The notes beneath the pieces were generated by a model that made no database searches, was not told the origin of the DNA, and worked only from the letters and a program-made list of their open reading frames with translations. Positions 23,212 to 34,149 of a stretch of 64,000 bases of DNA are shown in pieces (the first letter of the stretch is position 1; every line of letters starts with the position of its first letter). Source of the DNA: Brachyhypopomus gauderio (taxonomy: Eukaryota > Chordata > Actinopteri > Gymnotiformes > Hypopomidae); the NCBI RefSeq assembly GCF_052324685.1, contig NC_135212.1:8306778-8370777 (forward strand), given 5' to 3'. The position numbers were made by a program, and so were the translations under genes.

Positions 23212-26106
23212 ATGTCTCACGCGGTATCATCACAAGTCTTCCGAATTATTTGTCAGAATCTAGGCAGTCTGGATTTTAAAAGTCTGGTTGAGTTTTTACG
23301 CAACCATTTCAGAGTGTCTGATGATGTTCTTTTGGAGGTGCTTACTGACTTCGACAAGTTTGTCGTGGTTGAGGTCGAGGAGAAAAGGGAAACGTCCGTG
23401 CTGAGTCACGATAGCGTAATCGTCGCTAAAACATCGCTGCGAGTTTGTCAAACACTACCTGGGAAATGTGGCGGTTGCCAAAATTTGCACATATGCAGGT
23501 ATTTTGTGTGCGGCAACTGCAGGTTCGGGTGAGTAGCCTAAATCGGAGCCAAAATCTTTATTGGTACGTCTGACACTTTTAATCTAATACGTTTTAAATG
23601 TTTATTTTTTTTTATCTTAGGGCAAGATGTAAAAACTCTCACGTCTTAGATTCCTCTCATAACATGCTTGTACTAAGCAGAGTGGGGCTTCAGCACCTTG
23701 AGAAGTCAGAACTTTTCCAGCTGTTGCTACAGAATGATCCCTACATACTACCAGAGGTGACTGAGTGGATATTATCAGGCTTACTGAAACCATGTTTTTT
23801 ATTTACATTTATTCTGGGACCATACATTCCTGTTGACTTCACCTTCTTCTGTTATTGGTTTAGGTGTGCTTCCACTATAATAAGGGGAATGGGGAACATG
23901 GAGGTTGTAAATATGAGACGTCCTGCAACAATCTACACCTCTGCCAGCACTTCCTACAGGATGGCTGTAAATTTGGCGCTTCTTGCAAACGGGCACATTC
24001 GTTTGATGCAAATGCTATGAAAATCTTGAATGGCAGAGGACTTCACGCAGAAAACATCATCAACTTCTGCAAGATTTACAAAAATAAATATCTGATCTCT
24101 TCTTACAAGGAGAAAACAGCTGTTTTGCCTTGTATGGAAAAAAAGCCTATTACCAGTACAGGTTAGAACTGGAGAAAACAGTTCTTCAACTTGGCTCATG
24201 TTTCCTTTCCTTATTAGTGTTAGTAATGACTGTTTTCTGTTGGTCTTTTATTATGTCAAGTAACTGGAGGAAGTTCAGGACAGGCCACCAGCAGGTCAGT
24301 GAGTGAAAATGACGTAAAGGAGATCTGTCTTTTCTTTATTCGCAGTGGATGCAGTTTTAAAGGTAAACCACTGCACAGATCATGGAATCTAATTCACTTC
24401 ACCCACTGATCATTTTCATAATGATTTACAGTAGCACTAGTAGTATTCACATTAACTTAAGAATGTCGGAAATTCAGATTGTATTTTTTTAATTACATGA
24501 AAATGGTATGTTAAACAGACAGCAATGACCACCTTTAGTAAACCACTGAAAATGTAAGTTCAGGGTTGCTTGTAGTTCAGTTTTGGTTGGTTATTAATAT
24601 TCACGTTATTCATGATTTCTGTGTTTTTCAGACAAGTGCATCCGTGTTCATTACCATCTGCCTTATAAATGGCAGGTTTTAGATAAGAATAGGCAGACAT
24701 GGAAAGACTTGGAAAATGTGGAGGAGATAGAGAGGGCCTTCTGTAACCCAGCCAATGATAGCAGGTACTCACCGCTCTGTCATATGCAGTGAAGTTTTAA
24801 CTTGGGTTTATTTGTAAAAGTGATTCACTTAACCCATGAAGCTAAACTCTCAGTGCAGGGCCTCAGCAAGTCAACTTCAACACCATGATGCATGGATCAG
24901 CACCTGTCCGTCGTCTCTCTACGGCTTCCTCTGTTACCAAACCTCCTAACTTCATCCTGACCACAGAGTGGCTCTGGTACTGGAAGAATAACCAAGGAGT
25001 CTGGACTGAATATGGCCAAGGGGTCAGTGGCTTTTATTTTGGTTTTCTGCTGGGGCTGAGCACGTTGGTTGGCTAACATACTTTTTAATTTTACCCAACT
25101 GCATAAGCATGTACACTGTCATGGTCTATAGGTGGATACAAAGGAAGTCACACATTTCACCTCTCAAGCACTGGAAAACATTTACCAAACTAACCCCCAC
25201 AGTGAGGTTTCTGTCACTTCTGAGAAGCACAATTACATACTCTATATGAAAGGTACTCTTACTCTAGAAAGACAATGTGCAATTTTACCATTGTATTACT
25301 TTTGAATTATAAAATGTATTCTCAGTATTATGTCATTTTGGTTCTGGTATGTATTATTTACAGATATGTATCAGCAAAATATTCTCTACCAAACAAAAAG
25401 GGAAATTCGGAGAAGGCCTCGGTTTGTCTCTGCTTCAGAGGTTGACAGCAAATTGAAAAGGTATCTGTGTAAAATGGCCAGCTGGAGTGACCAATCACTA
25501 CAGTGTATCACATTCATAGATGCTTGGTTGTACCCCAGACAAAAAGATTATATCTGCTTCCCCATGAGAAGTTATCATGCTTTGCCAGATAAGGCTTGAC
25601 AAGCACTAATGCATTTTCCTTTTCTCGGATATTAAAGCAGTATCATGAGAGGGAGTGTTGTTATACTGAATATCAGGACAGCCATGATTCAGTTGGAGAT
25701 GTGAGGCCAATCATAGACATGACTTCTGGTGTGACATTTATACAATGTTTCTCCAAACGTTGTGTATTAGTTAACAATAACAGCTAATAATTTGTTTGTT
25801 CATTTAATTATTAATTTGGCTCTGCCAACACAAATAGACAGGACTGGGATTGGACTATTGTTATGCAACACAAACATTTTTCTGCATGTGTATCTTGTAC
25901 GTTTCCCTCCATTGTGTCTGTGGGCAGCCTCTTTTTGCAGCATTATAGCACAAACCTACAGGTATATGGAGGTATATGGTGCAGAGGTATATGTATAGTT
26001 CAAAAGTCCAGGGCTGTTATATTGTCTATCAGCTCTCATGGAATGTCTCTAGTCCAGTCAAATGAATGGTTGGAACTAACTGTTGTACAATGTTATATGT
26101 TAGAAG

Positions 26107-26196
<90 letters not shown>

Positions 26197-29100
26197 CTAT
26201 TATAATACTTATAGTATATTACTTATACTATACTAATAATTTAAACAGTTGTAGCTAAATTAGAATTAGGATTTCCATTGCTTGGAAACTGAGGTTGATA
26301 AATCATAAGACATTCTTCTATCTGCTTAATTTTTTCTTAATTCTACAGGGAAAGCTCTGGCGCCTCCTCTGTGGTGGTTCCTGCACACTGGGATAGAGGA
26401 GCCCTACCCAGCTACTCCTACAAGGTCAGACATGTATAAAGTATTAGAGACCCATACTTGAGTAAAAGTACAAGTACTTTATAAAAAAGTGACTTGAGTA
26501 GAAGTTTAAATGTTCTTTAAAAACTTTACTTAAGTGGAAGTGCAGAAGTATTCAGCATTTTTTGTACTTTTTTTATTACTAAAGTACTGAAAGTAAAAAG
26601 TATTGTGTTTTGTATTAATTAAAGAAAGCAGTCAAAGTCTGATTATCAAATGTTTTATACATTACTTACAAATCAATACTGTCAAAGACCACAAGTGTTC
26701 TGTATGTAAAAACAAGTAGCAATTTAAAATACTGGGCTTAACACTTTGTACACAAAAACCCGATAACCTATGTCCCACTACGTCATAGGTTAGACACAGA
26801 AGTACAATTTAACCTTAATTTAGCTGAGAAAACAAGGTGTATTTTGGACGTAAAATCTGTACGTCGGGTTCTAAGGGTTGTTACGGAACAGCTCCGGACC
26901 CTTCCCTGTGGGCGTGCCGCTATGTTGTCTGCGTGTCGTTATGTCCATGTTTGTACTTCCGTGGGTCTGGGGCGTTTGTGAGCGTGTTCGTTAGTATCAC
27001 CTGTGCCTTGTCTCGAGGTCACGTGGGTCTGTGTGATTCACCTATTTAATGTGCGTTCGTGCAGTGTCTTGTGCTCGTCTTTGTCTAAAGCTACGTGTCT
27101 GTATGAGTGTGTGTATGCTACTCTTGCTACGCACGGAGCTTACACTTGTCGTCAAGTGTAACCCATATCCTCACAAAACCCATATCATCACTGCCAGAGC
27201 AGTAGATGACGCTGTCACCGGGTCAAGCGAGCAGGCTGTCTCATGAGAAAACTGCACATTATCGTATCCCGCCTTTTACTTTGCTGCCTCCCTTCACTGA
27301 ACATTTGAGCTTCGTAAGTTCATACTTGATGCATCGAATGGCACAAGAGTCCACGTGGCAAAAATGATGCAATTGCAGTGGCTCCGCCCATGTGCATTGG
27401 CCCCGTGCACAGTCGCGTCACAAAGTCATGCACCTCTTGATTTTTGTGCTTGCGAAGTTACAAGGTGCAATTCATGCACTTGTACGGCACTTTCAAGGTC
27501 CATTTTCAATATTTTTGGCTACCTTTAGCTTAATATACATATTTATACAAATAAACATATATTTTGAAATGATTCAAAATAATTAGCTTTTTTATCATAC
27601 TAAAAGAGATGGTACAGTGTTTGGTAACAGCAGAAGAATATGTAATAGCAAAAGAAGTGCATTACATAAGCTTGTTGGCGTTTTAATGTATATTGGCACC
27701 TTCCACATCGAGTGATCATGGCAGTGAGGGTGAAAAAGGAGATTACCCCCGCCCTTCCAAGAGACAATGTTTGAGGAAGGAGACCACCCCTAAATTCCTA
27801 TAGGATAAAGTGCCTACTCTGCCTCCCTAAAGAGTGTGAAATATTGGCCTTCAAAAATTCACCTTCGAACTTGAAGAAACACATCAAGGTTAACCCTTAT
27901 ATGGTCCAAGGGTCTGTGGGACCCATTTTTTAAAAATCAGCTTAAAAAAATTCTAAAATTTTTTTTTTTTCAAACTGAGATTCATTGGTCCTTGGCTCAT
28001 TTTCCGTGAGCAACATAACATCAGAGTCTGATACTAATAATGAAAAGGAGGATGAGCAACAGCCAGCTCCGTTAGCACCAGCCCGTGAGCAGCTAGCCAT
28101 AGGACCAGCCTGTCAGCCACCATGTTTTATGATTCATTTCCTTATTGTGTTACATTTTAATAAAAAAGTAACTAATAAATAAATAAGAGAGCAAACTAAT
28201 TTAACATATGTATTGTTTATTTTACTTGCAATTGGGCTAAATCTGCTGATTAATTTAACAAAAATTGCAATCGGTCCACTACACCCAGCTGGACCCCCTG
28301 GATGAAGACAAAGCCTGGACTTTATCAGTTAAGATAACTAGTTGACAATTCAATTCAAATAGGACTGTAATGTTGTATTAACTGGACATCAAATCAGTTT
28401 AACTTTAAAAATTTAATTTAACCAGCTACATCACTTTAGTACCAACTAAAATCCTTTGTTTACTTAATGTGACGCTGGCGTGCGGGAGGAAGGAGACACG
28501 ATGAGCGTCTTGCGATGAACATATAACGTTTAATCCACATAAACACACAAAGCTCAGCACATATGGTGCAAGCACGCTGACGCGGGTGCTTACACGGGCA
28601 TGAACTTTAGACAAAGACGAGCACAAGACACTGTACGAACGCACATTAAATAGGTGAATTACACAGACCCACGTGACCTCGAGACAAGGCACAGGTGATA
28701 CCACGAACAAGCTCACAGACGACCCATGCCCACGGAAGTACAAACATGGACATAACGACACGCAGACAACGTAGCGGCACGCCCACAGGGAAGGGTCCGG
28801 TCCTCGTTTTCTCCCTCCGCCTCACCGTAGTCTACGGTGGACTCGGAATACTCCGACGGGGGGTAGGTCTTGTCCTCCTCCTCTCCCTCACTGTAGTCTG
28901 TGGTGGGAGCGGAGCAGATGGACGGAGAGCGAGCGTCTTCCTCGTCTTCTCCCTCCGCCTCACCGTAGTCCATGGTGGAATCGGAATACTCCGACGGGGG
29001 GTAGGTCTTGTCCTCCTCCTCTCCCTCACTGTAGTCTGTGGTGGGAGCGGAGCAGACGGACGGAGAGCGAGCATCTTCCTCGTCTTCTCCCTCCGCCTCA

Positions 29101-30661
29101 CCGTAGTCCATGGTGGAATCGGAATACTCCGACGGGGGGTAGGTCTCGTCCTCCTCCTCGCTTGGAGAGTCCGCTTCCCCGAACTCATCCTCGGGAGGGG
29201 TGAGGGCAAAGGCGCATGCACCCACCAGAAACGGCTCACCAGTATCCTCCTCCTCGGGGAAGACCGGGAGCGGTGCGTTGTCCTCCTCCCTTCCGCCGTG
29301 GGTGGCAGCTCCAGGGACGCGTGGGGGTGTCTCTCCTCCCATCCGCGTAACGCGGTTCGGCGGAAGTAGTCCGCCATCTCCGCATCTTCTGTCTCCCGAG
29401 CGGCACAGAGCAGGTATGTGCAGATAGGGTCCTGCTTCCTGGTCTGCTCGGTGACGGAGACCTCCTGGCGCCGGTCCGGGGAAGAGCCGTGGTGACGCCG
29501 GCTCTTTCTTCTCCCCTTCAGTGCCCGGGTGGCGTATCCTGGCATACGCCCTCTGTAAACGGCTCGTCTTTCTGTGACGCTGGCGTGCGGGAGGAAGGAG
29601 GAGACACGACGAGCGTCTTGCGATGAACATATAACGTTTAATCCACATAAACACACAAAGCTCAGCACATACGGTGAAAGGACGCTGACGCTGGTGCTTA
29701 CACGGGCATGAACTTTAGACAAAGACGAGCACAAGACACTGCGCGAACGCACATTAAATAGGTGAATTACACAGACCCACGTGACCTCGAGACAAGGCAC
29801 AGGTGATACCACGAACACGCTCACAGACGACCCACGCCCACGGAAGTACATACATGGACATAACGACACGCAGACAACGTAGCGGCATGCCCACAGGGAA
29901 GGGTCCGGAGCTGTCACCGTGACACTTAACATGATTTTGACTTATTTCAAATAGAGTTATGTAGTTAATGTAATGTCTCCACTAATTAGTTCTACTAAAA
30001 TTACTTAGTAATTTAAATTAATTTAATTTGGTTTTCTATTGCCGACTTCCCTTTATATTAAAACGGAACCAATTGAAATAGCAAGTTTATACAACATGTG
30101 AAAAAAGTGTGGAAAGCCTGTTATGCAGTAAAAATAGTTTATTTAAAACACAGTCACTCTTAACTCCGTCAACAAATATGCTGTCGTGCTCTTTAAGGCT
30201 CTTAACAGCTTCATTGTGCAAAATTTTGGTTCTTAGTGGGAAGTATCCAGTTCTTACTGATGTACTCTGAATATCACTGTGACTGGCTAAGCAGAATCAG
30301 CAAAATTTATCTTTAGCTAGCCAGCTATGTATTTAAATATTGCCAGCCATCTTAGGAGGACTATGAGAACATTCTACCACGTCAAAAAGATAATAAAAGT
30401 GGTCTGCGTGTCGCCAGAAAGAAATGGCGGAGGTCAAGGGCACCTGCTAGCCCCCTGCGCTGACGTACTGAACGTAAAAAAAAAGACGTTATGGCATGTA
30501 AATCGATTTAATTAATATGGTGATTTCTAGGGGTGTGACGAGACACGATATTGGGTTCACGAGAATGAGACGAGATTTTAAGAACACTAAAATTACAAAT
30601 TATATGACTGGACAACAGTCTTTTTTTTACTGATTTACACATGCATTTTGAAATTATTCAT

Positions 30662-30753
<92 letters not shown>

Positions 30754-33312
30754 TAATATATATATATATAATAATTTGAAATTATTATAACTTTTAACAT
30801 GCATTATGTAAGCATGAACTTTTAATAAACTTCTTCCTGTACAAATTTAAATTAAAATAAAATTTCATAAAAGTTAAAATAAAATAAATAGGATTAAATA
30901 TTTCTCCTTTTTTCAAGCGCAAACAATATTACAGTGAGTACCCGCTTATTGACTGTTAGAGACTGAAAAGTCCGTCGTGAAGCAGTTTTCGTCGTTAAGC
31001 TTGACCCTAGATTTAGATACGCTTTGATCATAAATACAGTATTAAAAAAACTATCAATGTTCTTGTGCGTACAGCGTGAGAAAAAGCAATCGCGTTGCCG
31101 AGATGTAGGCTGCGCTGCCTCAGCTTATCATACACAACACTCCACTGTGCTGCCACTGCTCCTCCGCGCACCGCGCAAAATAAAATAAAAAGTCGGTCGT
31201 AACTCCGGTCGTCGTTAACCAGGCCCGTCATTAAGAGGGGACTCACTGTATTATGTGCATTATCTTCTCTGTCAATACAGAGTGCAAATAGTGCAAACAG
31301 AGCCTGACCAAGTATGTCACTGAATTAGCTGCAACTACACTGCCATGTTCATTTTTAAGAATATTATCATCCCCACACTGCTCCCGATATCCTTTGCTGT
31401 CTCAACTTGCCAAAGCGCCTTTCTGTCCCTGCTACCTCTGTTCAATATGTTGATTTGAGTACTGAGCTGTGGTGGTGCTGTAAATTTCTCTGCATCCTGC
31501 TCGTATTAGTCATGGTGTACGGCATTATTTTCATACGTTTGCATATGGCTCGTGTCTTATCTGTCACTCTCTTTCCATTTATCATTTCCGCCGGGTACCC
31601 AAAATGCTGCCAAACAAACGATTTGAAAGTGGCGGGGGCATCTTCAGTAGTAATACCTGTATTTTCCTAAGTCATTCTGGCTGCTTGCTGGATCACAAAT
31701 CTCGCGATTTTTAATGCAACAAGAAGTCTCGTGGAGTTACGTCTCGCGAGATCTCATGACACGAGATCTCGTCACACCCCTAGTGATTTCAGATGACTTG
31801 AAAATCTAAGTTGAAAAAGCTTTTTATTTGTTAAGAAACTAAACATGAAATAATAATTTATATCAACAAATTACACAATTTGTAGTCATATTGACTATAC
31901 ATTTTTAGTTCAGATAACTAAAGTGCAAGACCATTTTTTACAGTGTACTTAAGTACAGTGGTAAAGTAGTTCTACTTCGTTACTATACATCTCTGTACAA
32001 GGTACACTAGATTGACCATTCCATGTAACAGCCTGATCAATGTTCTTCTTAAGTTCCTTATACCTGAGGGGATTGTGTTTGTACGTATGCTGTGGTGATA
32101 TGCACACCATTTTGACTTGTAATTTTGGTTGCAGCTGGTTCCCTTGCCCAAGACAGATGCTGAATACCTGATGATAGAGAAAATGTTCAAAGAGACTATG
32201 TCTGGCTTTGCTGTTATCAGCATTCATAGAAATCAGAACAGCTCTCTGTGGAAGGTCTTCCAGTGGTAAGATCAAAGTTCACCTGCTTCCTATGAATTAA
32301 TATTATTAAGCATTGAAGAATCTTCTCTAGTTCTACAAGAATTATAGAGCAATTCCCATTTAACTTTTGGTTAAAATATTTAGCAAATTTTTGATAAAAG
32401 ATAAAAAAAATACCATTGAGCCAGGTGGCCATTTTCACTGTTACTATAAAAGAAGGAATTAAATACATTATATGGAAATTTTACTTAAAAGAGTTAATAT
32501 ATAATTTATCACAGAAAGTTAAAATAAGGGTGCATTATATATACCGCCCAAGAACCTGCTAACTTATATGTCCTGTGCTTCAAAACCGTGTATCACGATT
32601 ATTTTGATTCTTCTTTTCACTAGGCAGAAAGAGCAGATGAAGGAGAGGAACAGAGGGATGGAGGTGGAGGAGCGTCTCCTGTTCCATGGAACTGATCCGT
32701 CTGTAATTGATGCCATCTGTGAGCAGAACTTTGACTGGAGGATCTGTGGGCTTCATGCCACAGTGTATGGAAAAGGTGAGAGAGGATCATTATTGTCATC
32801 TTAATTTTAAATCTTATTACAATAATATTAGTAATCAAAATGAGTCCTGCATGTTATTTGTAAATGTAATGTGTCTTGTGTATCATCACAGAAGATGCAA
32901 CATCTAAATATTTTAATATATATCTATACATCTTGCATTTTGTGTCCTGAATTCAATTGCATATATTTTTTGAAAATCAAGTCTTCACAGTATAGTGTTC
33001 AGTTATGGTTGGTAACCATTTTTTGTTTTTTAATCAGGGAGTTATTTTGCCAGAGATGCCTCATACTCGGACAGTTATTCCAACAGTGAAAACAGCTCCA
33101 AAAGGATGTTTGTTGCACGGGTTCTGGTGGGTAGCTACACCGGTGGCCATAATAAATTGGTCCGCCCTCCTGCATCACCTAATGGCTTTTATGACAGCTG
33201 TGTTGACAATGTAACCAATCCCAGCATTTTTGTCATTTTTGAGAAGTACCAGGTCTACCCAGAATTCATCATTGAGTATGCTCGCGAGGAGTCTAAATGC
33301 CTCATTTCATGA
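23212..33312 (+). CDS. parp12: PARP12-like mono-ADP-ribosyltransferase A (CCCH fingers, WWE, ART)
   Basis: Twelve exons join in frame to 668 codons: 23212-23528, 23621-23756, 23864-24161, 24261-24362, 24632-24764, 24854-25022, 25132-25252, 25364-25460, 26349-26424, 32135-32265, 32624-32775 and 33038-33312. The product has ZAP-type CCCH fingers near residues 79-115 and 152-197, and another at about 272-292 (ICLFFIRSGCSFKDKC). Two WWE-like regions follow (about 290-330 and 360-425), then an ART domain from about 484. The catalytic triad is His548 (LFHGTD), Tyr580 (GSYFARDA) and Ile641 (NPSIFVIF). The H-Y-I pattern is that of mono-ADP-ribosylating PARPs and unlike catalytically dead PARP13. PARP12 relatives bind RNA and act in interferon responses in stress granules and Golgi. 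Length is close to human PARP12 (701 aa). Intron 9 carries a 5.6-kb transposon nest. ZC3HAV1-like naming is the alternative. Confidence 0.9.
26110..26192. repeat. (TA)n microsatellite in intron 8 of gene A
   Basis: Uninterrupted TA run of about 41 units. The 131-aa frame ending here is intronic. Confidence 0.95.
26879..27160 (+). mobile_element. Truncated LTR of the self-primed-type family (plus orientation)
   Basis: Sequence from TGTTACGGAACAGCTCCGG through CACCTATTTAATGTGCGTTC and GCTCGTCTTTGTC to GGAGCTTACAC matches the LTRs of copies 1-3 over about 280 bp. The 3' third with the polyadenylation signal is missing. It is the fourth representative of the family in the window. Confidence 0.8.
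27305..27560. repeat. Diverged copy of the CpG-rich nested family
   Basis: Blocks TTCATACTTGATGCATCG, GTCCACGTGGCAAAAATGA, GTGGCTCCGCCC and GGCACTTTCAAGGTCCATTT align in order with 6701-6960. CpGs are largely decayed to TpG/CpA, so this copy is older. Confidence 0.65.
27561..28467. other. Intron 9 debris of gene A
   Basis: AT-rich sequence with no defined gene. TTAACCCTTATATGG at 27891 could be a piggyBac-like end (TTAA target plus CCCTTA), and an acidic SESDTNNEKEDEQQP-type frame follows at about 28018. No matching right end was found, so this stays unassigned. Confidence 0.3.
28806..29545 (-). pseudogene. Frameshifted, truncated ORF of LTR element copy 2
   Basis: Starts MPGYATRALKGRRKSRRHHG at 29545. 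Near 29290 the frame that continues the family protein (PLPVFPEEEDTGEPFLVG) is no longer the frame of the start codon, so an indel lies between. The downstream acidic part carries two near-identical 40-residue units (KTYPPSEYSDSTMDYGEAEG, then ARSPSVCSAPTTDYSEGEEE). The ORF then runs into LTR sequence because of the internal deletion. Not functional as it stands. Confidence 0.8.
29561..29572 (-). promoter_or_regulatory. Putative self-priming site, copy 2
   Basis: The minus strand reads GAAAGACGAGCC directly after the 5' LTR, identical to copies 1 and 3. The 5' LTR contains GCTCGTCTTT below its TATTTAA box (plus-strand AAAGACGAGC near 29721), giving 10 complementary bases. Confidence 0.62.
29573..29924 (-). 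repeat. 5' LTR of element copy 2
   Basis: 352 bp, TG...CA ends on the minus strand, with the same motif order as the other LTRs (CGGACCCTTCCCTGTGGGC, CACGTG, TATTTAA, GCTCGTCTTT). Confidence 0.9.
30528..31782. mobile_element. hAT-type element with 8-bp target duplication
   Basis: Inverted ends TAGGGGTGTGACGAGA (30528) and TCTCGTCACACCCCTA (ending 31782) are flanked by GTGATTTC at 30520-30527 and 31783-31790. The interior has a long (TA)n tract (about 30666-30770) and no usable transposase frame. Confidence 0.88.
30666..30770. repeat. (TA)n microsatellite
   Basis: Long TA run, once interrupted by TTAATAATAA. Confidence 0.9.
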
Positions 33313-33791
33313 GTGCCTGCAATGCTTCAGGATTCATTAGATAGACGCATGGGTGAAAACAAAAGTACCTGTTGAAGCAGGTCATCTTTTCAATCTATTC
33401 AGCACTTTGAATATTTAAATAATGCGATTTGTGCCTAATGTTATGAAATGTACTTAGCAACAGTTACCCCTCCTCCTCTTTCTGTAGGAAATCTACAATA
33501 CCATTTCAATATGCAGTGCTATGACAGCACTTTGTTAAGCTTAATCAGCAGGGCTAAACATTTGTATTTTAGTACATGACCCCATGTAGTAATTGCTCAG
33601 CTAGTGTCTGTGTCAGGTACAAATCGTTTCTAAATCGCCTTTTGGATCAACAGCATTCTCCTGCAACTGGACATTTTGTTTATTTTGTTTGTTGGTTCAT
33701 AATTGTATTAGATTGCATTAAGAAATCAATTAATGAGTAGCACAAATTTTTCACAATTTTATTGAAAAATGAAAGTGGAATAAAATGAAGG
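33313..33791 (+). other. 3' UTR of PARP12-like gene A
   Basis: AT-rich UTR following the TGA at 33310-33312. The only AATAAA placed well is at 33779-33784. LTR element copy 3 starts 8 bp after it. Confidence 0.7.
33779..33784 (+). terminator. Polyadenylation signal of PARP12-like gene A
   Basis: AATAAA. The cleavage and GU-rich downstream region expected 10-40 bp beyond is now occupied by the LTR starting at 33792. Confidence 0.6.
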
Positions 33792-34131
33792 TGTCACGGT
33801 CACAGCCCCGGACCCTTCCCTGTGGGCGTGTCATCATGTCGTCTGCGTGCTGTTATGTCCATATTAGTAGTTCCGTGGGTGTGGGTTGTTTGTGAGCGTG
33901 TTCGTAGTCTCACCTGTGCCTTGTCTCGAGATCACGAGGGTCTGTGTTAATCACCTATTTAATGTGCGCTCGCGCAGTGTCTTGTGCTCGTCTATGTCTA
34001 AAGTTCCGTGCCAGTGTGAGTGTGTGTTGTGCTCGCTCTACGCTCGGAGCTTACACGTCTGTTTCGTCCAATAAAACGTTCTCTGTTGCACCTTGCGACG
34101 CTCGTCGTGCCTCCTTCCTACGAGCGTCACA
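33792..34131 (+). repeat. 5' LTR of element copy 3
   Basis: TG...CA ends. TATTTAA at 33956-33962, predicted RNA start near 33986 (GCTCGTCTAT), and AATAAAA in the R/U5 part before GCACCTTGCGACG. Its U3 is similar to copies 1 and 2, but U5 is distinct, so copy 3 represents a subfamily. Confidence 0.93.
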
Positions 34132-34143
34132 GAAAGACGAGCC
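34132..34143 (+). promoter_or_regulatory. Putative self-priming site, copy 3
   Basis: GAAAGACGAGCC begins at the first base after the 5' LTR. Its complement matches GCTCGTCTAT at 33986-33995 with one mismatch. The site and the LTR segment are conserved in copies 1-3 although the intervening LTR parts differ, which argues for function. Confidence 0.6.
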
Positions 34144-34149
34144 GTCAAG

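Larger units (their letters stand above)
28468..29924 (-). mobile_element. Self-primed-type non-autonomous LTR element, copy 2 (internally deleted)
   Basis: Target duplications CTTAA flank the element at 28463-28467 and 29925-29929. The 5' LTR (29573-29924) is complete. The 3' LTR (28468 to about 28803) lacks its first 17 or so bases, and the junction GGTCCGG|TCCTCG runs straight into the acidic-repeat part of the ORF. One deletion removed the ORF 3' half, the polypurine region and the LTR edge. The intact target duplication means the deletion arose before or during integration, or later without touching the ends. Confidence 0.9.
26427..31995. mobile_element. Composite hAT insertion at the exon 9 splice donor of gene A
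   Basis: The outer ends are CAGACATGTATAAAG (26427) and the complement of CAGAGATGTATAG (ending 31995), with hAT-type 8-bp duplications TACAAGGT at 26419-26426 and 31996-32003. The duplicated target spans the exon 9 boundary TACAAG|GT. The outer element resembles the abundant fish repeat with ACTTGAGTAAAAGTACAAGTACTTT near its end. It has been filled by later insertions: an LTR fragment, LTR element copy 2 and another hAT element. The intron therefore grew to 5.7 kb. Confidence 0.85.

Noticed and set aside
25330..25599. 89-codon ORF continuing exon 8 of gene A into the intron
   Set aside because: The exon has a consensus donor at 25460/25461 that matches gene B; the extension is intron read-through.
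27891..28182. piggyBac-like end TTAACCCTTA followed by an acidic frame
   Set aside because: No matching right terminus with TTAA and no catalytic domain could be found.
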